Source: an uncultured Eubacterium sp. (lineage in GTDB: Bacteria > Bacillota > Clostridia > Lachnospirales > Lachnospiraceae). From it: a stretch of 64,000 bases of DNA. Positions 16,104-24,779 of the stretch are shown here, one piece after another. The position numbers and the translations under genes are program-made. Within the stretch, counting starts at the first letter, position 1, and each line of letters opens with the position of its first letter. The notes below the pieces were generated by a model that ran no database searches, was not told the DNA's origin, and worked only from the letters and a program-made list of their open reading frames with translations. The stretch is taken from positions 1 to 64,000 of the forward strand of contig USBB01000005.1 in NCBI GenBank assembly GCA_900552795.1. The letters run 5' to 3'.

Positions 16104-17408
16104 ATGTTTGGGCAGTTGTTCGGAAATTATTTAGTAAAAGAAAATATATTGGAGGAGTCACAGCTTAAGCAGATTTTGAATGAGCAGTCAAAGACGAGAG
16201 TCAAACTTGGCACAATCGCTGTTGCTGAAAAATTATTGACGCAGGAGCAGGCGGATGAAATTAATCAGGCACAGATGCAGATGGATAAGCGCTTTGGGGA
16301 TATAGCTGTCGAGAAAGGATATATCAGTGAGCAGGATATACAGGTGCTTCTTGAAAAACAGGGAAGTCCTTATATGAAGTTTTTACAGCTTCTTGTTGAA
16401 AATACTGATATAAAAATTTCAAAGATTGATGGTTATATTGATGATTTTAAGGCGGAGAATGGTTTTAATGATGCAGAACTGGACGCATTAAAGAAAGATG
16501 ATATAGATGCAATAGTCCCGGTCTTTGCTTTTGCATCAAAACCATATATTACAGAACTTGTCGCTTTAATTCTGCGTAATATAACAAGATTTGTTTCATC
16601 TGATTATTATATTGGACAGATTCAAAGCGTTAAGCAGTTTGAATACAGAAATTTTGCAGGCCAGAAATGTGAAGGCGATTATGATATATGTATAGGTATT
16701 GCAACAAAGAATGGAAATGAATCTTTTGAAAAAGTAGCAGCGGGATTTACAGGTGAGAAATTTAGTCTTATGTCAGCGGACGTATATGATGCAGTAGGCG
16801 AGTTTGTAAACTGCATAAGCGGACTTTTTGCATCGTCACTTAAAGATGTCAGGCTTGAAATTATGCCTCAGTTTGCTTACGAAAATCAGGTGGCTGTGGG
16901 AGATGCATACATAGTGCCTGTATATATTGAGGGCAATGAGCTTTATTTATATCTTGCAGTTGATGCAGATGTTAAAATAGGAACAATGCCGCTTACAAGA
17001 AAAGTTGTTTCGGGAATTTGCGGTGCTTACGATGAAAACAGTAAGGGTACTGTGGTTATTGTCGATGATTCTGGCATGTCAAGAAAGATGCTTAGGAATA
17101 TACTTGAATCACAGGGGTATTGTGTGGTTGCAGAGGCAGCAGACGGAATGGAGGGGGTGCTTGCATATAAGCAGTATAATCCTGATGTTATTACACTTGA
17201 TATAACAATGCCTAATATGAGCGGAACGGATGCTCTTCGAGAAATTAAAGATTATGATCCCGATGCCAAGGCTGTTATGATTACGGCGGCAGGACAGCAG
17301 GAAAAAATTATAGAGGCTTTAAAAATAGGTGCAGAAAAATTTATTACAAAGCCATTAGACGAGGCAGAAGTAATAAAAAGTATTTCTGAAGTTATTCACG
17401 CAATTTAA
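16104..17408 (+). CDS. GspE_N-like / CheX / receiver fusion protein
   Basis: The 434-residue protein combines three modules. Residues about 1-85 hold two repeats resembling the GspE/MshEN N-terminal domain (KLGTIAVAEKLLTQEQ, RFGDIAVEKGYISEQ). Residues about 150-300 form a CheX-like domain with the catalytic E..N pair (E233, N236 in GEFVNCISG), the signature of CheY-P phosphatases. Residues about 317-434 are a CheY-like receiver with D321/D322, phospho-acceptor D366 and the Lys in TKPL. A phosphatase fused to a receiver may control its own signal lifetime. The start is ATG 16104 after GAGGAGG. MshEN domains can bind c-di-GMP, but that is not shown here. Confidence 0.8.
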   Translation: MFGQLFGNYLVKENILEESQLKQILNEQSKTRVKLGTIAVAEKLLTQEQADEINQAQMQMDKRFGDIAVEKGYISEQDIQVLLEKQGSPYMKFLQLLVENTDIKISKIDGYIDDFKAENGFNDAELDALKKDDIDAIVPVFAFASKPYITELVALILRNITRFVSSDYYIGQIQSVKQFEYRNFAGQKCEGDYDICIGIATKNGNESFEKVAAGFTGEKFSLMSADVYDAVGEFVNCISGLFASSLKDVRLEIMPQFAYENQVAVGDAYIVPVYIEGNELYLYLAVDADVKIGTMPLTRKVVSGICGAYDENSKGTVVIVDDSGMSRKMLRNILESQGYCVVAEAADGMEGVLAYKQYNPDVITLDITMPNMSGTDALREIKDYDPDAKAVMITAAGQQEKIIEALKIGAEKFITKPLDEAEVIKSISEVIHAI

Positions 17409-17416
17409 ATTTGAAA

Positions 17417-17460
17417 AAGAACTGTACACTAAGAATCAGGTATTGGTGTGCAGTTCTTTT
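17417..17460 (+). terminator. Terminator after the CheX-receiver gene
   Basis: AAGAACTG and CAGTTCTT form the base of a stem extended by partial ACAC/GTGT pairing, followed by TTTTG. It ends next to TTTTGACACTGTAATCATTA (17457-17476), which repeats the end sequence of the 6110-6301 element. Confidence 0.65.
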
Positions 17461-17511
17461 GACACTGTAATCATTAAATTTAAAAAAATTTAAAAAAATT
17501 CAAAATTATTG

Positions 17512-17540
17512 TTGACAAATGAAAAATTCAATGATATTAT
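17512..17540 (+). promoter_or_regulatory. Promoter of tRNA-Leu(AAG)
   Basis: TTGACA (17512-17517) and TATTAT (17535-17540) are separated by 17 bases, 37 bases before the tRNA. Confidence 0.7.
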
Positions 17541-17576
17541 AAACAAGCGTTGTGAGTGCAACGCAGTAAACAAAAC

Positions 17577-17661
17577 GCAGTCGTGGCGGAATTGGCATAC
17601 GCGCTAGACTAAGGATCTAGTCCATATTGCTTGGGTGCGGGTTCAAGTCCCGCCGACTGCA
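17577..17661 (+). tRNA. tRNA-Leu (anticodon AAG)
   Basis: Acceptor arms GCAGTCG (17577-17583) and CGACTGC (17654-17660) are perfectly paired, with discriminator A. The anticodon stem CTAGA/TCTAG holds loop CTAAGGA, giving AAG (A34 expected to be edited to inosine). The variable arm is long, and the T-loop GTTCAAGTC is standard. CCA is not encoded. Confidence 0.93.
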
Positions 17662-17667
17662 TTGATT

Positions 17668-17703
17668 AAGCTCTTGTATCGTTAAGATATGAGAGCTTTT
17701 TAT
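17668..17703 (+). terminator. Terminator after tRNA-Leu(AAG)
   Basis: AAGCTCT (17668-17674) pairs with GAGAGCTT (17691-17698) and leads into a T tract. Confidence 0.7.
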
Positions 17704-17795
17704 TTCTTTATAGGAAATTGCGTCCAAGACGCATTCTGATAACAAGTTTGCGAAGCAAATCTTGCAAGCGTCGTGAACGACACTTTTTTATATAG

Positions 17796-17855
17796 GATTA
17801 GGGTATTTTGACGCCCTAATTATGATTACACGGATTGTTTCGTGATTTGCACTCC
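17796..17855 (+). repeat. Dispersed repeat, partial copy with CACGGATTGTTTCGTG hairpin
   Basis: The segment begins with GATTAGGGTATTTTGACGCCC and a TTAGGG/CCCTAA stem, continues with AATTATGATTACACGG, and ends ...GATTTGCACTCC. The last 32 bases match, inverted, the right part of the 6110-6301 element. The whole is also similar to 29012-29070. Between the tRNA terminator and this repeat I see GC-rich palindromic fragments (GCGTCCAAGACGC, TTTGCGAAGCAAA) but no gene. Confidence 0.65.
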
Positions 17856-17940
17856 GTAAAGATGTGACTGGCGCGTACGAATATTATATAAATTTATATC
17901 TAAAAGCTTCGCTGGGCTTGCATAGAGGAGTATTTTTAAG

Positions 17941-17969
17941 TTGAAATAATATATGCGTTGTGTTATAAT
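17941..17969 (+). promoter_or_regulatory. Promoter of the SCIFF peptide gene
   Basis: TTGAAA (17941-17946) and a perfect TATAAT (17964-17969) have an ideal 17-base spacer. Transcription would start near 17976, just before AAAGGAGG. Confidence 0.8.
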
Positions 17970-18003
17970 AAGCGATAGTTTATTAACAAAAGGAGGTATT
18001 GTC

Positions 18004-18150
18004 GTGAAGCATATTAAGACAATCAGCAACCGCGTATTGAAAGAAACAATGAAGAACGGCGGATGTGGTGAATGCCAGACATCTTGTCAGTCAGCTTGTA
18101 AGACATCTTGCACAGTTGGTAATCAGAGCTGTGAGAATAAGAATAATTAA
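18004..18150 (+). CDS. scfA: SCIFF ranthipeptide precursor
   Basis: The 48-residue peptide has six cysteines in the last half (GGCGEC, TSC, SAC, TSC, QSC), matching the 'six cysteines in forty-five' (SCIFF) family with its conserved KHIKTI leader. The neighbouring radical-SAM enzyme installs thioether cross-links between cysteines and acceptor residues such as Thr. The start is GTG 18004, with AAAGGAGG 7-8 bases upstream; an in-frame ATG at 17953 lies upstream of the predicted transcription start. The mature peptide's function is not established. A terminator separates it from its maturase, which would favour excess precursor. Confidence 0.92.
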   Translation: MKHIKTISNRVLKETMKNGGCGECQTSCQSACKTSCTVGNQSCENKNN

Positions 18151-18159
18151 TTGAAGTGA

Positions 18160-18196
18160 AAGAGCGTGTTTAGCATTTCAACACGCTCTTCTTTTC
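18160..18196 (+). terminator. Terminator/attenuator between SCIFF gene and maturase
   Basis: AAGAGCGTGTT and AACACGCTCTT form an 11-bp stem with loop TAGCATTTC, followed by CTTTTC. The T tract is short, so partial read-through into scfB is plausible. Confidence 0.8.
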
Positions 18197-18249
18197 GCGT
18201 TAAGCATGATTAAAAGTGCAGATTTTTTGCGAAAGGTGGAAAGGTTAGA

Positions 18250-19608
18250 ATGGTACATCAGTATAAGAATAACGGTTATAATATCTGTCTGGATGTTAAC
18301 AGTGGTTCAGTACATGTAGTAGATGATATGGTATATGACATTATAGGCATGTATGAAGAAAATTCGCTTGAGCAGATATTATACAGTTTGGAAGACAAAT
18401 ATCCCGAAAAAGAGATTAGGGAAGCATACAGGGAAATAGAAGAATTAAAAGAAGCAGGACAGCTTTTTTCAGAGGATATATATGAGAAGTATATAGACGG
18501 TTTCAAGAATAGACAGACTGTTGTTAAAGCACTTTGTTTACATATTGCTCATGACTGCAATCTTGCGTGCAAATATTGTTTTGCAGAGGAAGGCGAGTAC
18601 CACGGAAGACGTGCGATGATGAGTTTTGAAGTAGGAAAGAAAGCACTCGATTTTCTTGTTGAAAATTCAGGAAGCAGAAGAAATCTTGAGGTGGATTTTT
18701 TCGGCGGCGAGCCGACTATGAATTTCGAAGTTGTAAAACAGCTTGTTGAATATGGAAGAAGTATAGAGGAAGCGAATAACAAGAAATTTAGATTTACTCT
18801 TACTACGAACGGAATTTTGCTTGATGATGAAATACTCGACTTTGCAAATAAAGAGATGGGTAATATTGTTTTAAGTATTGACGGACGAAAAGAAATCAAT
18901 GATTTAATGAGACCGACAAGAAACGGACACGGCAGTTCATATGACATAATAATGCCTAAGTTTAAGAAGGTGGCAGAAAGCCGCAATCAGGATAATTATT
19001 ATGTTCGTGGTACATTTACACATAACAATCTTGATTTTGCCGAGGACGTTCTTCATCTGGCAGATGAGGGCTTTGAACAGATATCAGTGGAGCCTGTTGT
19101 GGCTCAGCCTACAGACGATTATGCAATAAGACCTGAGGATGTTCCTGTTATTTGTGAGCAGTATGATAAGCTTGCAAAGGAAATTATAAAACGAAAGAAA
19201 GCTGGAAAAGGATTTAACTTCTTCCATTTTATGATTGATTTAAATGGTGGTCCGTGTGTAGCAAAGAGACTGTCGGGATGCGGTTCAGGATGTGAATATC
19301 TGGCTGTTACTCCATGGGGCGATTTTTATCCGTGTCATCAGTTTGTCGGAAATGAAGATTTTCTGATGGGAAATGTTGATGAAGGTATTATAAGAACAGA
19401 CATAAGAGAAGAGTTTAAAAACAGTAATGTGTATTCCAAGGAGAAATGTAAAAATTGTTTTGCTAAGTTTTACTGCAGCGGCGGATGTGCGGCAAACGCT
19501 TACAATTTCCACGGGAATATAAATGACGCTTATGATATAGGGTGTGAATTGCAGCGTAAAAGAATTGAGTGCGCTATAATGATTAAAGCGGCATTGGCAG
19601 ATAATTAA
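18250..19608 (+). CDS. scfB: SCIFF radical SAM maturase with SPASM domain
   Basis: The 452-residue enzyme starts with a peptide-recognition-like domain (residues 1-95) and the radical SAM motif C103-x3-C107-x2-C110 in HDCNLACKYC, binding the [4Fe-4S] cluster that cleaves S-adenosylmethionine. The C-terminal 130 residues carry the SPASM cysteines (CVAKRLSGCGSGC, PCHQF, CKNCFAKFYCSGGC), for auxiliary clusters. It corresponds to the CteB/Tte1186-type maturases that form thioether bonds in SCIFF. Position directly after scfA confirms the pairing. ATG 18250 follows GGAAAGG. It precedes secDF by 22 bases. Confidence 0.93.
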   Translation: MVHQYKNNGYNICLDVNSGSVHVVDDMVYDIIGMYEENSLEQILYSLEDKYPEKEIREAYREIEELKEAGQLFSEDIYEKYIDGFKNRQTVVKALCLHIAHDCNLACKYCFAEEGEYHGRRAMMSFEVGKKALDFLVENSGSRRNLEVDFFGGEPTMNFEVVKQLVEYGRSIEEANNKKFRFTLTTNGILLDDEILDFANKEMGNIVLSIDGRKEINDLMRPTRNGHGSSYDIIMPKFKKVAESRNQDNYYVRGTFTHNNLDFAEDVLHLADEGFEQISVEPVVAQPTDDYAIRPEDVPVICEQYDKLAKEIIKRKKAGKGFNFFHFMIDLNGGPCVAKRLSGCGSGCEYLAVTPWGDFYPCHQFVGNEDFLMGNVDEGIIRTDIREEFKNSNVYSKEKCKNCFAKFYCSGGCAANAYNFHGNINDAYDIGCELQRKRIECAIMIKAALADN

Positions 19609-19630
19609 TGCATGAAAGGGGTTTACTAAA

Positions 19631-21862
19631 ATGAAGTACAGTTTAAAGAAGAAAATCGGATATTCAGTACTTGTTGTTGCCATGGTAGTTGGTTTTACAC
19701 TTATGGCAGTATTTGGATACGATAAAAACGGTTCGGGCAGTGTTGGAAAGATAAGTCTCGGACTTGATTTGGCCGGCGGTGTAAGTATTACTTATGATAT
19801 TAAGGAAGATAATCCAAGTGATCAGGATATCAAGGATACAATTAAAAAGCTTGAAAAGCGAGTTGAGAGTAAATCAACAGAGTCACAGGTTTATAAGGCT
19901 GGTGAAAAGCGTATAACAGTTGAAATTCCAGGAGTTACTGATGCTAATGAAATTCTGGAGGAGCTTGGAACACCGGGTTCTTTGGAATTTTTGGATACCG
20001 CAAATTATGAGCTTTGGGATGCAGAAAAAGAGTATAAGGCAGTTCTTACAGGTTCTGATGTAAAGGGCGCTCAGGCATATACTGATACATCATCATCAAC
20101 AGAATCATCATTTGGTGTTCAGCTTACATTTACAGATGAAGGAGCAAAGAAATTTGAGCAGATAACATCTGAAAATAAGGGTAAGCCTATATATATAGTA
20201 TATGATGGTGAAGTAATCAGTGCACCAAAGGTTGAGGCGGTGATTTCAGGCGGTACAGCTTCAATTACAAATATGGAATCATTTGAGTCCGCAGACAGCC
20301 TTGCTACATTTATAAGAATAGGTTCAATTCCGCTGACACTTGAAGAGGCAAGCTCAAATATTGTTGGCGCGCAGCTTGGTAAGGATGCTATTAATACAAG
20401 TCTTTATGCTGCAATAATAGGTCTTGTAATACTCTGTATATTTATGATTATTGTTTACAGAATACCGGGTGTTGTTGCTACATTTTCATTGTGGATTTAT
20501 ACAGCACTGGTTCTTGTTTTAGTCAGTGCTTATGAACTTACACTGACGCTTCCTGGTATTGCCGGTATTATACTTGGCATAGGTATGGCAGTTGATGCAA
20601 ATGTTATTATATATTCGCGTATAAGAGAAGAAATTGGTGCAGGAAAGAGTGTTGACAGTGCCATTGTTTCAGGCTACAGTAAAGCAACATCGGCGATTGT
20701 AGATGGAAATGTTACTACACTTATAGCCGCAGCTGTGCTTTATATATTCGGAACGGGCCCTATTAAAGGCTTTGCTACAACTCTTGCAGTTGGTATTGTT
20801 GTGTCTATGTTTACGGCGCTTGTTGTAACTAAGATTATAATGAAACTTTTCTACAATTTTGGTATAAAGAATCCAAAATGGTATGGAAGAACAATACACA
20901 AAAAGAAATTTAATGTTCTTGCAATCCGTAAGTGGTGCTTTATAGGTTCTGCAGCAGTCATAATAATAGGGTTTATCGGAATGTTTGTTTTCAATGCAGG
21001 CGGAAAGAGAGCATTTAATTTCAGCCTTGAGTTTGTAGGAGGTACAACGACTACATATACATTTGATAAAGAGTATACACAGCAGGAAATTGAAAATGAT
21101 ATAGTACCTTTGATTAAAAGGGCCGGCGGCATAACAGAAGTGCAGCAGCAGAAAGTAAAGGACAGTACTAAGGTTACATTTAAAACACCTGAGTTAAATA
21201 CAGAGAAAAGACAGCTTATTGAAGAAGCTGTTACTGAGAAATTCCCAATAGCGAAGGACAGCATTGTTGAATCTGATACAATTGGTTCGTCAGTAAGTGA
21301 TTCAATGAAGGAAAGTGCAATTATTTCTGTTATAATTGCCACAATATTTATGCTTCTTTATATTTGGTTCAGATTCAGAGATATAAAATTTGCAGCAGCG
21401 GCAGTTATTGCTTTAGTTCATGATGTTTTAATAGTTCTTGCATTTTATGCCCTTTCAAGAGTGCCGGTAGGTACAACATTTATTGCATGTATGCTTACAG
21501 TTGTTGGTTATTCAGTTAACGCAACTATTATTATATTTGACAGAATACGTGAGCAGTTAAAGTCAGCTAACGAAAAAACAAATATTACTGACCTTGTAAA
21601 TGGTGCGATAACGGATACATTTACAAGAACTGTAAATACAAATATAACAACACTTATAATGCTTATTTCGTTATTTGTATTAGGTGTAGCTTCTGTCAAG
21701 GAATTTGCACTTCCTCTTATGGTAGGTGTTATCGTGGGTGCGTATTCTTCAGTATGTATTACAAGTGCGTTGTGGTATGTTTTAGGCGGCAGGAAACGAG
21801 GAATTGTTATTGAAGAAAAGAAAGAAAAGCCGGTAGTTGACAAAGATGGTGCACAGGTTTAA
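19631..21862 (+). CDS. secDF: SecDF fused protein-export protein
   Basis: The 743-residue protein fuses SecD (about 1-430) and SecF (about 430-743), auxiliary membrane components that use the proton gradient to pull exported proteins from SecYEG. SecD shows the N-terminal helix and GLDLAGGVSITYDI, and the periplasmic P1 region. Membrane helices include GIILGIGMAVDANVIIYSRIREE, a hallmark. SecF shows FNFSLEFVGGTTTTYTF and the VGYSVNATIIIFDRIREQ segment. The start ATG 19631 follows GAAAGGGG. It lies 22 bases downstream of scfB and is followed by a strong terminator. Confidence 0.94.
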   Translation: MKYSLKKKIGYSVLVVAMVVGFTLMAVFGYDKNGSGSVGKISLGLDLAGGVSITYDIKEDNPSDQDIKDTIKKLEKRVESKSTESQVYKAGEKRITVEIPGVTDANEILEELGTPGSLEFLDTANYELWDAEKEYKAVLTGSDVKGAQAYTDTSSSTESSFGVQLTFTDEGAKKFEQITSENKGKPIYIVYDGEVISAPKVEAVISGGTASITNMESFESADSLATFIRIGSIPLTLEEASSNIVGAQLGKDAINTSLYAAIIGLVILCIFMIIVYRIPGVVATFSLWIYTALVLVLVSAYELTLTLPGIAGIILGIGMAVDANVIIYSRIREEIGAGKSVDSAIVSGYSKATSAIVDGNVTTLIAAAVLYIFGTGPIKGFATTLAVGIVVSMFTALVVTKIIMKLFYNFGIKNPKWYGRTIHKKKFNVLAIRKWCFIGSAAVIIIGFIGMFVFNAGGKRAFNFSLEFVGGTTTTYTFDKEYTQQEIENDIVPLIKRAGGITEVQQQKVKDSTKVTFKTPELNTEKRQLIEEAVTEKFPIAKDSIVESDTIGSSVSDSMKESAIISVIIATIFMLLYIWFRFRDIKFAAAAVIALVHDVLIVLAFYALSRVPVGTTFIACMLTVVGYSVNATIIIFDRIREQLKSANEKTNITDLVNGAITDTFTRTVNTNITTLIMLISLFVLGVASVKEFALPLMVGVIVGAYSSVCITSALWYVLGGRKRGIVIEEKKEKPVVDKDGAQV

Positions 21863-21882
21863 TTTATAAGATATGAGATTTA

Positions 21883-21926
21883 TTGTCGCAGGGGGCATTT
21901 TCCGCCCTTTGCGGCAATTTTGATTT
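21883..21926 (+). terminator. Terminator after secDF
   Basis: TTGTCGCAGGGGGC and GCCCTTTGCGGCAA form a 14-bp stem with several G-U pairs, followed by TTTTGATTT. Confidence 0.8.
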
Positions 21927-21942
21927 AAGCGAGGGAAAATAA

Positions 21943-23667
21943 GTGGCTAAATGGTTTGTTTATGCAAAAAAGGCAGATTTTAAAGCGATCGGAGAAGCTT
22001 ATGGGATTGATCAGGTAATTGCGAGAGTTATAAGAAACCGTGATATATGTACAAAAGAACAGTTTGATATGTACTTGTCTGATTCTTTGGAAGGTATGCA
22101 TATGCCTGAGCTTTTAAAGGATGCTGATAAGGCTGTTGATATAATTATAAATAAGATAGAACAAAAAAAGAAAATAAGAATTATAGGTGATTATGATATA
22201 GATGGTATATGTTCAACAACGATTCTTTATAAGGCGTTAAAAGAAACAGGAGCAGAGGTTGATTACGCTGTGCCTCACAGGATTAATGACGGATATGGTA
22301 TAAATGAAACTTTGATTGATGCAGCAATAGCGGATGGTGTTGATACAATACTAACCTGTGATAACGGAATAGCTGCAATAAATCAGGTTGAATATGCAAA
22401 AAGTCATAATCTGACTGTTATAATAACAGATCACCATGATATTACGTTTGAAGAAAACGGTACACAAAAGCGATATATTTATCCTAAAGCTGACGCTATT
22501 GTAAATCCCAAGCGTGATGACTGCGGCTATCCGTTTAAAATGCTCTGCGGAGCTGCAGTTGCTTATAAGCTTGTGGAAGTTTTGTATAAAAAGAGATGGC
22601 TTTCAGAATATGATAAATATAAAAGCAGTCTTGATGAATACAGGCAGTTTGCGGCGATAGCCACTATAGGCGATGTTGTTGATTTGATTGATGAGAACAG
22701 AATTCTTGTAAAAAACGGTCTAAGGAGTATTGCAAATACAAAAAATATCGGTCTGAGGGCTCTTATAGATATTTGTAAAATAGATATCAACAAACTTACT
22801 CCGTACAGTGTCGGATTTGTTATCGGGCCATGCCTTAATGCGAGCGGCAGGCTTGATACTGCAAAGAATGCAATAGAGCTTTTTCTTGAAACTGATGAAA
22901 ATACTGCAAAGTCAAAAGCAATGGAGCTTTATGCCTTCAATGAGGAAAGAAAAGGAATGACAGAGAGCGAACTTAGTAAAGCTCTTAAAATAATTGATGA
23001 GACGGAAATAAAAAATGATAAAGTGCTTGTTATTTATCTTCCTGACTGTCATGAGAGTATTGCAGGAATTATAGCAGGGCGCATAAAAGAGCTTTATTAT
23101 AGACCTACATTTGTTATAACTGACGCAAAGGACGGAGCAAAGGGTTCAGGCAGGTCCATAGAGGGTTATAATATGTTTGAGGAAATTACAAAATGTGCAG
23201 GCCTTTTGACTAAATTCGGAGGACATCCTATGGCGGCCGGAATATCACTTGATAAGGATAAAATAGATGAGTTCAGAAAGAGATTAAATAAAAATCAGAC
23301 ATTGACCGAGCAGCAGCTTGAGCCTGTTGTGTGGATTGATGTTCCGATGCCGCTGAACTATGTTACGTACACACTTGTAGAGCAGTTAAGTATTCTTGAA
23401 CCTTTCGGCAAGGGCAACGAAAAGCCTGTATTTGCAGATAAGGATCTTATCGTAAAAAGCGTAAATATAATCGGTAAGAAATCAAATGTTCTAAAGCTTA
23501 TGCTTGAGGCACAGGACGGAAGTGTGTTTGAGGCTATACAGTTTATGTATGACGGAAATAAACCGCAGGTCGGACAAAAAATTGCAATAACATATTATCC
23601 GGATATAAATGAGTTCAGAGGAAAGAGAAACCTGCAGTTTATTATAAAAGAGTGGAAACAGAATTAA
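21943..23667 (+). CDS. recJ: Single-stranded-DNA-specific exonuclease RecJ
   Basis: The 574-residue protein is a DHH-family 5'-3' exonuclease for recombination and repair. Motif I is GDYDIDG (82-88), motif III is TDHHD (162-166), and the DHHA1 domain shows GSGRSIEGYN and KFGGHPMAAGIS; the OB-like C-terminal domain follows. Length equals the classical enzyme. The start is GTG 21943 after GAGGGAA. It is separated from secDF by a terminator and is probably expressed from its own or read-through transcript. Confidence 0.92.
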   Translation: MAKWFVYAKKADFKAIGEAYGIDQVIARVIRNRDICTKEQFDMYLSDSLEGMHMPELLKDADKAVDIIINKIEQKKKIRIIGDYDIDGICSTTILYKALKETGAEVDYAVPHRINDGYGINETLIDAAIADGVDTILTCDNGIAAINQVEYAKSHNLTVIITDHHDITFEENGTQKRYIYPKADAIVNPKRDDCGYPFKMLCGAAVAYKLVEVLYKKRWLSEYDKYKSSLDEYRQFAAIATIGDVVDLIDENRILVKNGLRSIANTKNIGLRALIDICKIDINKLTPYSVGFVIGPCLNASGRLDTAKNAIELFLETDENTAKSKAMELYAFNEERKGMTESELSKALKIIDETEIKNDKVLVIYLPDCHESIAGIIAGRIKELYYRPTFVITDAKDGAKGSGRSIEGYNMFEEITKCAGLLTKFGGHPMAAGISLDKDKIDEFRKRLNKNQTLTEQQLEPVVWIDVPMPLNYVTYTLVEQLSILEPFGKGNEKPVFADKDLIVKSVNIIGKKSNVLKLMLEAQDGSVFEAIQFMYDGNKPQVGQKIAITYYPDINEFRGKRNLQFIIKEWKQN

Positions 23668-23710
23668 AGAGCAAAAAATGGGCAGAATTTGCTTGAGAAT
23701 GGAGATTAAT

Positions 23711-24742
23711 ATGAAAAAATTAATAAAACAGAGTGTAATTATTATGATAATCATATCTATGTCAGCTTTAACAGCTTGCGGTATCAATGGGAAAAACACT
23801 GATAATGATGAACAGAATAATACACAGGGTAATGCTGAAAGCGCACAGGTGGGAGAACTTAAGGTTGCTGCCTTAAAAGGGCCTACTGGTATAGGTATGG
23901 TTAAGCTTATGCAGGATTCACAAGACGGAAAAACTGCAAATAAATATGATTTTAAGATAGCTGCAGCTGCTGATGAATTCAGTGCTTCGCTTATAAAAGG
24001 TGATATAGATGCAGCAGCGCTGCCATGCAATGCGGCAGCGGCGCTATATAATAAAAGCGGTGGGAAAATAAAGGTTATAGCGATAAATACGCTTGGAGTC
24101 CTTTATATACTTGATACCGGAAATGAAGTTAAAACCCTGTCTGATTTAAAGGGAAAGACAATATATACAACAGGTAAAGGGACTACACCTGAATATACGC
24201 TTAAATATCTGTTGGAACAGGCCGGACTTGATGTTGAAAAGGATGTTAAAATTGAATTTAAGTCTGAAGCAGCAGAAGTGGCTGCAATTATGAAGAAGAG
24301 TGAGAAGGATGTCGTGGCTATGCTTCCGCAGCCTTATGTTACGACAGTTATGGATTCTAATCCCAATGTGCGCATAGCGATAGATGTAACAAAAGAGTGG
24401 GAAAAATTATCAGGCGGCGCAAGTACTGTTGTTACGGGTGTGATAGCAGTTAATACTGACTATTATAATAACAATAAAGCAGTTATTGACAAATTTATGG
24501 AGGAATATAGAGCTTCTACTCAATATGTGGTGGAAAATGTTGAAGCATCATCAAATTATGTGGAAAAATTCGGTATTTTCAAAACTGAGGTTGCAAAGAA
24601 AGCAATTCCATATTGTAATATAACATTTATCAGTGGTGATGAGATGAAAGAAAAAATCCAAAGCTACCTTGAAGTTTTATATAAAGAAAATCCGGCATCA
24701 GTCGGAGGAAAGATGCCGGATGAGAATTTTTACGGAATGTAA
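23711..24742 (+). CDS. ABC transporter substrate-binding lipoprotein (NMT1/SsuA-like)
   Basis: The 343-residue protein has a lipoprotein signal: a basic start (MKKLIKQS), a hydrophobic core and the lipobox LTAC (C at about 25), then an Asn/Gln-rich linker. The rest resembles solute-binding proteins of nitrate/sulfonate/thiamine-precursor ABC systems (GDIDAAALPCNAAAALYNKSG, LKGKTIYTTGKGTTPEYTLKYLLEQAGLD). The ligand is unknown. The start ATG 23711 follows GGAGATT. No transporter genes are adjacent; the permease and ATPase at 42881-44344 are of the matching family, lack a binding protein of their own, and are a possible partner. Confidence 0.85.
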   Translation: MKKLIKQSVIIMIIISMSALTACGINGKNTDNDEQNNTQGNAESAQVGELKVAALKGPTGIGMVKLMQDSQDGKTANKYDFKIAAAADEFSASLIKGDIDAAALPCNAAAALYNKSGGKIKVIAINTLGVLYILDTGNEVKTLSDLKGKTIYTTGKGTTPEYTLKYLLEQAGLDVEKDVKIEFKSEAAEVAAIMKKSEKDVVAMLPQPYVTTVMDSNPNVRIAIDVTKEWEKLSGGASTVVTGVIAVNTDYYNNNKAVIDKFMEEYRASTQYVVENVEASSNYVEKFGIFKTEVAKKAIPYCNITFISGDEMKEKIQSYLEVLYKENPASVGGKMPDENFYGM

Positions 24743-24779
24743 ACGCTGTATAATGAAAATTTTTAAGTGATGAAAAATT

